From Azospirillum brasilense (GTDB lineage: Bacteria > Pseudomonadota > Alphaproteobacteria > Rickettsiales > UBA3002): DNA of 64,000 nt. The position numbers and the translations under genes were made by a program. This document shows, in pieces, positions 8,214 through 15,344 of this stretch; positions within the stretch are counted from its first letter, which is position 1, and each line of letters begins with the position of its first letter. Where the stretch lies: assembly GCA_003241645.1 (NCBI GenBank), contig QFOX01000003.1, positions 1 to 64,000 of the forward strand. Direction: 5' to 3'. Below the pieces are notes generated by a model, which worked only from the letters and a program-made list of their open reading frames with translations, was not told where the DNA came from and made no database searches.

Positions 8214-9482
8214 GTGGCAAAATACACGCATCGCCATCGCCTGCATGCCGACGATCCGAACCTGCGTCCCGCGGGCAGCGAGCGCGCGCGCGTCATCCGT
8301 GCCGCGTTCGATCTGGCGACGCTGGCGCATGCCGGGCAAAGCCGCGACAAGATCAACCCCACGATCGATTACATCAGCCACCCGATCATGGTGTACGACA
8401 TCCTGCATGAGCTGGGCGAAGATGACCCCGCGCTGCTGGCCGCCGGCTTCCTGCACGACGTGCTGGAGCAGCCCGCCTACCGTGGCGACCCGGAGCGGTT
8501 GCTGCGCGAGCTGGAGGTGGCGCTGGAAAAAGAGGGCGTCGACGCATCGCGCGCGAAGCCGCTGGCGCAGCAGATCTACACGCTGGTCTACGAAGTCACC
8601 AACCCGGCGGTGCTGCCCAAGAACAAGGAACTCTATCAGATCGACCACGGCACGCAGATGAGTTTTGCGGCCAAGAAACTGAAGATCGCCGATCAGGCCG
8701 CGTCGCTGGTGTGCAACCTGCTGTTGCCCAATGATGCGGAGGTGATTTCCTACGAGAAGGAGCGCGGCTTCAAAGAAAAAGCCGAAACGCTCTGCTATTC
8801 CATGATCGCCTCGGTGCAGCAGCACCCCGCCGAACGTGAAGCCATGGCACCGTATGACGCGTTCTTCTCGCGCGTGCTGCGGCAGGCGAACCAGCTCTTT
8901 CCGCACCCCAAATCCACCCCGCAATATATCTTCCGCGAACGCATGCGTGTGCGCCACCATTTCGATTTCTACGAACTGTTCACCGGGCCGGTCGCGTCGC
9001 TGCTCGCGCCGAAAAGCGCGATCGCCGAGAAACTCTATTTGTACGATCCTGACGCCTTGCCCGAGAAGCTGGAGAAGGACGCCCCCCTCGGCCTGATCCG
9101 GCTGGATTACGACGCACAGGGCCGCGTGGCGTCGTTCTACCTGCATGTGAGCAACGATTCCTCGCGCGAGAACGAGATCAACCAGCTGCAGCAAAAACTC
9201 ACCGCTGAGATACGTGACCGGCTTCGCTGGGCTGGCCAATATACGGAAACTGCGAAACAACCGGTGCAGATGAGCATGCTGCAACCCGGCGAATTAGCCC
9301 CCATCGACCAGAATATCCGCCGCTACGACCTGCACCCCGCCATGCACCACGACGCGTTCGCCGCCGCGGCCAAAAGTGCGGGCGTGACCAGCATGCGCGA
9401 TGCGCAGCTCATCAAGAAAATTGGCGGGCAGTTGCGGCAGGACCACGACCGGCTGCACAAGGTGCCGGGGCGGAATCTTTAA
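8214..9482 (+). CDS. RelA/SpoT-like HD-domain protein, possibly catalytically altered
   Basis: 422 residues. The N-terminal about 190 residues match the alarmone-hydrolase HD fold: HAGQSRDK, then ISHPIMVYDIL, then LLAAGFLHDVLE, then LKIADQAASLVCN. Compared with the Rel/SpoT hydrolase pattern, the HP and HD motifs and the aspartate of KxAD are kept. The usual Glu-Asp pair reads Glu-Gln (HDVLEQ), and the asparagine four residues after the KxAD aspartate reads serine. No synthetase or TGS domain follows. The remaining about 230 residues are unassigned. GTG start, with AAGGTAG placed 3 bases upstream. It could be a stand-alone hydrolase for (p)ppGpp or another nucleotide, or a non-catalytic relative. 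Confidence 0.7.
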   Translation: MAKYTHRHRLHADDPNLRPAGSERARVIRAAFDLATLAHAGQSRDKINPTIDYISHPIMVYDILHELGEDDPALLAAGFLHDVLEQPAYRGDPERLLRELEVALEKEGVDASRAKPLAQQIYTLVYEVTNPAVLPKNKELYQIDHGTQMSFAAKKLKIADQAASLVCNLLLPNDAEVISYEKERGFKEKAETLCYSMIASVQQHPAEREAMAPYDAFFSRVLRQANQLFPHPKSTPQYIFRERMRVRHHFDFYELFTGPVASLLAPKSAIAEKLYLYDPDALPEKLEKDAPLGLIRLDYDAQGRVASFYLHVSNDSSRENEINQLQQKLTAEIRDRLRWAGQYTETAKQPVQMSMLQPGELAPIDQNIRRYDLHPAMHHDAFAAAAKSAGVTSMRDAQLIKKIGGQLRQDHDRLHKVPGRNL

Positions 9483-10594
9483 GCGGCGGCGGGCACGCCC
9501 TTGCTGGTCGAATATTCGAAATGGTGCGCCACGCCGGGATACACGATCTCGCGGATCGCATGCGCGGCCTGCGCCGCTTCGGCAAAGCCACACAGGATCA
9601 GCTTCAGCTTGTGCGGGTAGGTCGCAATGTCGCCAATGGCAAAAATGCCGGGCGCACTGGTGGCGCTGGTGCCCACCTGCGTGGCAATGTGGTTGCCATG
9701 CAGGTTCAGCCCCCAGTTGGCGATGGGGCCCAGCTCCATGCTCAGCCCGAAGAAGGCGAGCAGATGGTCGGCCTCCACTTCGCGGATGGACCCATCCATG
9801 GATTTCAGGCCAACGGCCGTTAGCTTTTTCTTAAGAAGGGGGGCTTGCCCCCCCTTCGCTTCGCTGACCCCTGCCGCAAGCGGCTCGCGCAGCTGCGGCG
9901 CTACGCTATCGCTAACTTCAACACCCGCCAGTGATTCCAGCTGGTAAGGCACCACGAATTCAATTTTACCGGCTTCGGCCAGCGCCTGCATTTTGCTGAC
10001 CGATTCGGGCATGGCGCGGAACTTGTCGCGGCGGTGCACCATGTAGATCTTCTTGGCCACTTCCGCGAGCGAATTGGCCCAGTCCACCGCGCTGTCGCCA
10101 CCCCCGGCAATGACCAGCGTCTGGTCGCGGAAATCTTCGCGTTTGGCCACCATGTAATGCACGCTGGTGCCCTCGAACTGCTCGATATTGGCCAGCGGCG
10201 GGCGGTTCGGGCCGAACGCCCCGCAGCCAGCCGCAATGATCACGGCCTTGCAGTCGATCACGGTGCCTTTGTTGGTGCCCACGCGCCAGCCGCCGTCGCG
10301 CTTTTCCACGAGGGTCACCTGCTGGTCGAGGTGGTAGACGGGGTCGAACGGCGCGGCTTGGGCTGCAAGGTTATCGATCAGCCCCTGGCCTTCAATGCTG
10401 AGAAAGCCCGGAATATCGTAGATGGGTTTTTCCGGATACAGCGCGCTGCACTGGCCGCCCACGGCGGGCAGCGTGTCGATCACATGGGCGCGGATCTTCA
10501 GCATGCCCAGTTCAAAGATGGCAAAAAGCCCCACCGGGCCCGCGCCAATGATGGCCACGTCGGTTTCGTGTGTTGTGCTGTGCGGTATGGTCAT
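9479..10594 (-). CDS. Ferredoxin/flavodoxin-NADP+ reductase, thioredoxin-reductase-like type, carrying an in-frame repeat
   Basis: 371-residue FAD enzyme moving electrons between NADPH and ferredoxin. Features are the FAD Rossmann motif DVAIIGAGPVGLFAIFELG, an NADPH site LVIAGGGDSAVDWANSLAEV with MVHRRDKFRA, and the C-terminal FAD contact GIFAIGDIATYPHKLKLIL. The CxxC redox pair of true thioredoxin reductases is absent, as expected for this FNR class. Residues about 230-253 (VAPQLREPLAAGVSEAKG and onward) do not look like this family. They are encoded by repeat C1, inserted between two beta strands. The start is the ATG at 10594; the open frame runs on to a TTG 13 codons upstream. Divergent from the acyl-CoA ligase. 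Its stop overlaps the end of the HD gene by 4 bases. Confidence 0.93.
   Translation of the reverse strand: MTIPHSTTHETDVAIIGAGPVGLFAIFELGMLKIRAHVIDTLPAVGGQCSALYPEKPIYDIPGFLSIEGQGLIDNLAAQAAPFDPVYHLDQQVTLVEKRDGGWRVGTNKGTVIDCKAVIIAAGCGAFGPNRPPLANIEQFEGTSVHYMVAKREDFRDQTLVIAGGGDSAVDWANSLAEVAKKIYMVHRRDKFRAMPESVSKMQALAEAGKIEFVVPYQLESLAGVEVSDSVAPQLREPLAAGVSEAKGGQAPLLKKKLTAVGLKSMDGSIREVEADHLLAFFGLSMELGPIANWGLNLHGNHIATQVGTSATSAPGIFAIGDIATYPHKLKLILCGFAEAAQAAHAIREIVYPGVAHHFEYSTSKGVPAAA
9835..9906 (-). repeat. Family C palindromic repeat, copy C1, inside the FNR gene
   Basis: 72 bases. On the plus strand it begins GAAGGGGGGCTTGCCCCCCC, a G/C palindrome. TCGCTGACCCCTGCCGC follows, and it ends CGGCTCGCGC...CGGCGCTACGC. 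The same order of blocks occurs in mutY (22819-22899), and the last part occurs in the intergenic region at 36400-36440. It is read in frame by the FNR gene with no stop. Confidence 0.85.
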
Positions 10595-10641
10595 TTGACG
10601 AAACGCTTTAAAAGAGTGATAGTGATTAGGCAATGAAAACT

Positions 10642-10726
10642 GTCATTGCGAGCAAAGTGCGCAGCAATCCAGCCATGAAGCCCAGAGGCCTCTGGATTGC
10701 CACGTCGCTTCGCTTCCCGCAATGAC
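10642..10726. repeat. Family A palindromic repeat, copy A1
   Basis: 85 bases bounded by GTCATTGCGAG and CCCGCAATGAC. Inner inverted arms are GCAATCCAG and CTGGATTGCCACGTCGCTTC. It fills most of the divergent intergenic space between the FNR gene and the acyl-CoA ligase, and ends just before the ligase ribosome site. Other copies are at 23272-23356 and 62942-63025. Confidence 0.9.
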
Positions 10727-10738
10727 GAAGGAGTATGC

Positions 10739-12418
10739 GTGGCCGATCATCCTTGGTTGAAAAACTACCCCAATGGCGTTTCCTGGAACGAGACCTTCCA
10801 CGGTAAGCCCCTCTATTTCCTGCTGGAACATGCCGCCGCCACCTGGCCAGAAAACACCGCCCTCGAGTTCTTCGGGAAAACCTATACCTACGCCAAGCTG
10901 AAAGAAATGGTCGACCGCATCGCCCGCGGGCTGCAGGGCATCGGCGTGGGCAAGGGCACACGGGTGGGGCTGTTCATGCCCAACTGCCCGCAATTCGTGA
11001 TGGCCTATTACGCCATTTTGAAATGCGGCGGCACGGTGGTTAATTTCAACCCGCTCTATTCCGAGAAAGAGATCGCCCACCAGCTGAAGGACGCGAAGGT
11101 GGAGGTGATGTTCACCATGAACCTGCGCCTGACCTATGCGAAGCTGATCCCCTTCATTGGCAACAGCTCGCTGCGCAAGATCGTGATGTGCCAGTTCCAA
11201 GAAGCCATGGGGCTGACCAAGCGCGCCCTTTTCACCGCGGCCAAGCAGAAGGACATCCTCAACGCGCCGAAGGACAGCTACCACGTGGCGCTGAACGATT
11301 TGCTCGCCTCGCCGGACCTTGTCGTGTCACCGAATGTTCGCCCCGACCACGACATCGCCGTGCTGCAATATACCGGCGGCACCACCGGCGTGCCCAAGGG
11401 CGCGGCGCTGACGCACAGCAACCTGTATGTGAACGTGCAGCAATGCAGCCGCTGGATGGTGGGGCTGGAGCCGGGCAAAGAGACGATGCTCGCGGTCATT
11501 CCGTTCTTCCATGTGTTCGCCATGACGGTGTGCATGAACCTCGCCATCGCCAATGGCATGATGATCGTCATCCACCCGAAATTCGACATCAAGCAGGTGC
11601 TGGCCGACATCGACAGCAAGAAACCCACGCTGATGCCGGGGGTGAGCATGCTGTATGCCACCATCTGCAACGCGCGCGGGCTCGAGAAATACGACCTGCG
11701 TAGCATCAAATTCTGCATCTCGGGCGGTGGCCCGTTACCGGTGGATGTGAAGCGCCGCTTCGAAGAGCTCACCCGCTGTGTGCTGGTGGAAGGTTATGGC
11801 CTCACCGAATCCTCGCCGGTCACGCATTGCAACCCGCTGGATAAAAACGCGAACAAGACCGGCTCCATCGGCCTGCCGCTGCCCGGCACGTTGTGCGAGG
11901 TCATCGACAAGGACGACCGCATGACGCCCATGAAGCTGGGCGAGGTGGGCGAGATCTGCCTCAGCGGCCCGCAGGTGATGCAGGGCTACCTCGACAAGCC
12001 CGAGGAGACCGACAACGTGCTGCGCAATGGCCGCCTGCACACGGGTGACCTCGGCTACGTGGATGCTGAGGGATATTTCTACATCGTTGATCGCTTGAAA
12101 GAGATGATCATCGTCGGTGGCTACAATGTGTACCCCCGCAATGTGGAAGAGGTGCTCTACACCCACCCGGCGGTGGCCGAAGCGGCCGTGGTAGGGCTTG
12201 AGCACCCCACCCGCGGGCAGATGATCAAGGCCTATGTGGTGCTGAAAGAGGGCCAGAAGACCGACGAGGCCGAGCTGAAAAGCTACATGAAGGGCAAAAT
12301 GAGTGCCTACGCCGTGCCGCATGCCGTGGAATTCCGCGAAGCGCTGCCCAAATCCATGATCGGCAAGATCCTGAAAAAGGAGCTCGTCGCCGAAGAGAAA
12401 GCTAAGCACCCCGCGTAA
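10739..12418 (+). CDS. fadD: Long-chain acyl-CoA synthetase (fatty-acid--CoA ligase)
   Basis: 559-residue ATP-dependent enzyme that activates fatty acids as acyl-CoA through an acyl-adenylate. The AMP-binding P-loop YTGGTTGVPKGAALTHSN, the motif VEGYGLTESSPVTHCNP, the LHTGDLGYVDAEGYFYIVDR hinge region and the C-terminal lysine segment PKSMIGKILKKEL are all present, in family order and at full length. GTG start: AAGGAG lies about 6 bases before it. The open frame extends 14 codons further into repeat A1, but those residues are just repeat sequence. It overlaps the convergent glycosyltransferase by 17 bases. It supplies substrate for the beta-oxidation operon at 30.6-36.3 kb. Confidence 0.93.
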   Translation: MADHPWLKNYPNGVSWNETFHGKPLYFLLEHAAATWPENTALEFFGKTYTYAKLKEMVDRIARGLQGIGVGKGTRVGLFMPNCPQFVMAYYAILKCGGTVVNFNPLYSEKEIAHQLKDAKVEVMFTMNLRLTYAKLIPFIGNSSLRKIVMCQFQEAMGLTKRALFTAAKQKDILNAPKDSYHVALNDLLASPDLVVSPNVRPDHDIAVLQYTGGTTGVPKGAALTHSNLYVNVQQCSRWMVGLEPGKETMLAVIPFFHVFAMTVCMNLAIANGMMIVIHPKFDIKQVLADIDSKKPTLMPGVSMLYATICNARGLEKYDLRSIKFCISGGGPLPVDVKRRFEELTRCVLVEGYGLTESSPVTHCNPLDKNANKTGSIGLPLPGTLCEVIDKDDRMTPMKLGEVGEICLSGPQVMQGYLDKPEETDNVLRNGRLHTGDLGYVDAEGYFYIVDRLKEMIIVGGYNVYPRNVEEVLYTHPAVAEAAVVGLEHPTRGQMIKAYVVLKEGQKTDEAELKSYMKGKMSAYAVPHAVEFREALPKSMIGKILKKELVAEEKAKHPA

Positions 12419-13685
12419 GGTTGCCCTGCTGCTGTTGCTGTTCTTGCGCCGCGCGAATGCTGGCCGGATGGATGCGCGGCATGGCGGCAGCTGCCTTCAG
12501 TGGCATGCGCCGTGCATCACGCAGGGTGCTGAAGATCGCTTCGCTCGCCCCTTCCAGCCCCGTGCAATTCAGCGGTTCGGCCGCAGGCCCTTTTGCATGC
12601 TGCTGCGCCAGCGCCGTGCCCATCGCTTCCGCGCTGGCCTGTTCGGGGTGCACGAAGGCGCAATAGCCCAGCGATTCCATGCGCTGCGCGCGCGGCAGCT
12701 GGTCCGAGAAGGTGTACTTCCGCGGCACACTGATGAACGGCTTCTGCACCGCCGCCAGCTCGAAACAGCTATTGTAACCACCGCGCATAATGGCACCGCC
12801 ACAGTCGCTCAACCGCTGCTGGAAATCGGCATGCGCAATGGGGTGTTGCACGCTGATGCTGCCATCGGGCGCAACCGTTTGCGCCAGCGCCTGCAGCGCC
12901 TGCATGTCTTCCGGCGGGCAATGGGCGGAAACATACAGCTGCCACGGCGCATGGCCGAGTGGGCCTGCATGCGCCCGCGCTTCAATGGCGTTGGCAAAGA
13001 ACGGGAAATCCTCGCTGTGTTTATATCCACCCCCGCCGAACACCACCACGGGGTCGTGCGCGCTGGGCGTGGTGCTGCGCGCCGGCATGGGGCTGACGAT
13101 GTTGCCGGTATAGTGAATGGGGGTGGTGATGCGCTGCCATTCGGGCATGGAATCTTCCAGTTTGCTGAACAGCCCGTCGCCGCGCACCAGAATGCGGTCG
13201 ATATGTTTGTCGAGCAGCTGCAGCACGGTCTCCGGCTCGTTCGAGCGGATCAGGTCGCGGCAAAGGCTGACCACCGGCACGGCTTTGCCACGCGCATGCA
13301 TCCAGTCGCGGCAGGCATCCAGGTCGGGGGCGCGGTAGCTGTCTTTGAAGGGGAAAAGTTCTGCCACGATGATGTCGGGTTTGAACTGTTCACAAATTTC
13401 GCGCATGCGCTCCTGCCGCGCTTCCACCAACGCGCCTTTGTAGGGCGCGCCGCTGGCAATGTCGTAAGGCTCGGCGCAGGCACTGTACACGCCCGGCAGG
13501 CTGTATTTGTGCATGTGCTTGAAATCAAAGCTGACTTTGGCATGGTCGAAACTGCCCGAAGCCAGCGCCACGGTCGCGCCGCGCTGCGAAAGGGTGGTGC
13601 CCAACTGGTCGGTGATGTTGAAATGGCCAAAGCCCTCCGGCGATTCGGAGAGGATCAGGATACGCGGTTTAAAGCGGTGTTCCAT
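12402..13685 (-). CDS. MurG-like (GT28-type) glycosyltransferase family protein
   Basis: 427 residues with the two-domain GT-B look. The N-terminal part carries PRILILSESPEGFGHFNIT (acceptor-side glycine loop). The C-terminal part carries VVVFGGGGYKHSEDFPFF and the donor-site signature GGAIMRGGYNSCFELAAVQK, then ISVPRKYTFSDQLPRAQRME, like the UDP-sugar site of MurG and related enzymes. The C-terminus ends in a glutamine-rich tail (QEQQQQQG). The true MurG genes sit in the division cluster, so this is a paralogue of unknown acceptor. The open frame runs into ahcY, so the start must be internal; MEHRFKPRIL (13685) or an ATG 6 codons upstream (13703) both work. Divergent from ahcY. Confidence 0.72.
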   Translation of the reverse strand: MEHRFKPRILILSESPEGFGHFNITDQLGTTLSQRGATVALASGSFDHAKVSFDFKHMHKYSLPGVYSACAEPYDIASGAPYKGALVEARQERMREICEQFKPDIIVAELFPFKDSYRAPDLDACRDWMHARGKAVPVVSLCRDLIRSNEPETVLQLLDKHIDRILVRGDGLFSKLEDSMPEWQRITTPIHYTGNIVSPMPARSTTPSAHDPVVVFGGGGYKHSEDFPFFANAIEARAHAGPLGHAPWQLYVSAHCPPEDMQALQALAQTVAPDGSISVQHPIAHADFQQRLSDCGGAIMRGGYNSCFELAAVQKPFISVPRKYTFSDQLPRAQRMESLGYCAFVHPEQASAEAMGTALAQQHAKGPAAEPLNCTGLEGASEAIFSTLRDARRMPLKAAAAMPRIHPASIRAAQEQQQQQGNLTRGA

Positions 13686-13739
13686 CCTCGCACTATACTG
13701 CATTGCAGCGCCCGCAAAGATGAAAGAAATGTTACATTT

Positions 13740-13790
13740 GCCGGGCCGTTCGGCCTTGTCAGGCCGGGGGCAATGGCTTACAAGCCCGGC
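13740..13790 (+). promoter_or_regulatory. Structured leader candidate upstream of ahcY
   Basis: An outer 7-bp stem, GCCGGGC (13740-13746) with GCCCGGC (13784-13790), encloses a 6-bp hairpin, CGGCCT-TGTC-AGGCCG (13751-13766). The element ends 29 bases before the ahcY ATG. It does not match the SAH or SAM riboswitch consensus patterns I know. A T-run (TTTTT) lies 8 bases further down. A regulatory role is inferred only from shape and position. Confidence 0.4.
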
Positions 13791-13819
13791 ATTAGTCATT
13801 TTTCGCAGGATGGAAGACC

Positions 13820-15133
13820 ATGGCACAGCCCGCCGCACAGCATAGCTTCACCGATTACAAAGTGGCCGATATTGGCCTTGCCGAGTGGGGCCGCCGCGAG
13901 ATCGCCATCGCCGAGACCGAAATGCCGGGCCTGATGGCGCTGCGCGAGGAATATGCGGGCAAGCACCCGCTGAAAGGCGCGCGTATCGTGGGCTGCCTGC
14001 ACATGACCATCCAGACCGCGGTGCTGATCGAAACGCTGGTGGAACTGGGCGCTTCCGTGCGCTGGTCCAGCTGCAATATTTTCTCGACGCAGGATCAGGC
14101 CGCCGCCGCCATTGCCGCCGCGGGCATTCCCGTGTTCGCCTGGAAGGGTGAAACGGAAGAAGAATACGAATGGTGCATCGAGCAGACGCTGCGCGGGCCG
14201 GATGGCTGGGTGCCCAACATGATCCTCGACGATGGCGGCGACGTGACGCTGCTGATGCACAATAAATACCCCGACATGCTGAAGGATGTGCGCGGTGTGT
14301 CGGAAGAGACCACCACCGGCGTGCAGCGCCTGCTCGAGATGGAGCGCGACGGTAAACTGTTGATCCCCGCCTTCAACGTGAACGATTCGGTGACCAAATC
14401 GAAGTTCGACAACCTCTATGGCTGCCGCGAATCGCTGCTGGATGGCATCAAGGCCGCCACCAACGTGATGATCGCCGGCAAGACCGCCGTGGTCTGCGGC
14501 TATGGCGACGTGGGCAAGGGCTGCGCCGCCGCGCTGCGTGGCATGGGCGCGAAAGTGGTCGTCACCGAGATCGACCCCATCTGTGCGCTGCAGGCCGCCA
14601 TGGAAGGCTACACCGTGGACACGCTGGAAGAATACGCCAGCAAAGCCGATATTTTCGTGACCACCACGGGCAACAAGGACATCATCACCCTCGACCATAT
14701 GCGCCAGATGCGCGACCGCGCCATCGTCTGCAATATCGGCCATTTCGACACCGAAATTCAGGTGGCGAGCTTGCGCAACATGAAGTGGCACAACGTGAAG
14801 CCGCAGGTGGACGAGATCGAGTTCCCCGATGGTAAGCGCATCATCCTGCTGGCGCAGGGCCGCCTGGTGAACCTTGGCTGCGCCAACGGCCACCCCAGCT
14901 TCGTGATGAGCTCGAGCTTCACCAACCAGGTGCTGGCGCAGATCGAACTGTGGGCGAATGCGGGCAAATACGACAAGAAGGTCTATGTGCTGCCCAAAGC
15001 GCTGGACGAGAAAGTGGCCGCCCTGCACCTGAAAAAGATCGGCGCGAAGCTGACCAAACTCAGCAAAGAACAGGCCGATTACCTCGGCGTGCCGGTGGAA
15101 GGGCCGTTCAAGAAGGACTGGTATCGTTACTAG
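13820..15133 (+). CDS. ahcY: Adenosylhomocysteinase (S-adenosylhomocysteine hydrolase)
   Basis: 437 residues. Splits S-adenosylhomocysteine into homocysteine and adenosine, clearing the product of methyltransferases. Signatures are GCLHMTIQTAVLIETL, SSCNIFSTQDQAAAA, the NAD site VVCGYGDVGKGCAAAL, ATGNKDI-like TTTGNKDIITLDHM, and a C-terminus ending FKKDWYRY as in most AhcY proteins. Full length. The ATG is preceded by AGGATGGAAG. A candidate RNA structure lies just upstream and a family D repeat starts at the stop codon. ahcY followed by a DivL-type kinase is a conserved alphaproteobacterial order. Confidence 0.98.
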   Translation: MAQPAAQHSFTDYKVADIGLAEWGRREIAIAETEMPGLMALREEYAGKHPLKGARIVGCLHMTIQTAVLIETLVELGASVRWSSCNIFSTQDQAAAAIAAAGIPVFAWKGETEEEYEWCIEQTLRGPDGWVPNMILDDGGDVTLLMHNKYPDMLKDVRGVSEETTTGVQRLLEMERDGKLLIPAFNVNDSVTKSKFDNLYGCRESLLDGIKAATNVMIAGKTAVVCGYGDVGKGCAAALRGMGAKVVVTEIDPICALQAAMEGYTVDTLEEYASKADIFVTTTGNKDIITLDHMRQMRDRAIVCNIGHFDTEIQVASLRNMKWHNVKPQVDEIEFPDGKRIILLAQGRLVNLGCANGHPSFVMSSSFTNQVLAQIELWANAGKYDKKVYVLPKALDEKVAALHLKKIGAKLTKLSKEQADYLGVPVEGPFKKDWYRY

Positions 15134-15252
15134 TTTCGCTGAGCATGGCGCGCTGCGTTGTCGCGGCGCGTCCTCGCTCGGTCATGTACATGCACGTACA
15201 CTCCCTTGCTGCGGGCGCTTGCTCCTAGCATCGCATCCATGCTGAGCGAAAC
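15133..15252. repeat. Family D palindromic repeat, copy D1
   Basis: About 120 bases starting at the last base of the ahcY stop codon. The ends GTTTCGCTGAGCATGG and CCATGCTGAGCGAAAC are inverted repeats with one mismatch. Internal blocks CTCGCTCGGT (15173-15182) and TACACTCCCT (15197-15206) recur with near-identical spacing at 49274 and 49297 (copy D2). The rest of the 211-base intergenic region (15253-15344) holds no feature I can identify. Confidence 0.8.
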
Positions 15253-15344
15253 CAAACGACGCCGCTGCACTCGCCCTATACCCTTTGATTCCACTGGAAT
15301 TTGCCGCCGCCCCGCGCTAGGCTCCCGTTTGTTGGGGAAAATGC

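Noticed and set aside
13740..13790. Known SAH or SAM riboswitch before ahcY
   Set aside because: Stems are present, but the conserved loop sequences of those classes are not; kept only as an unclassified structure.
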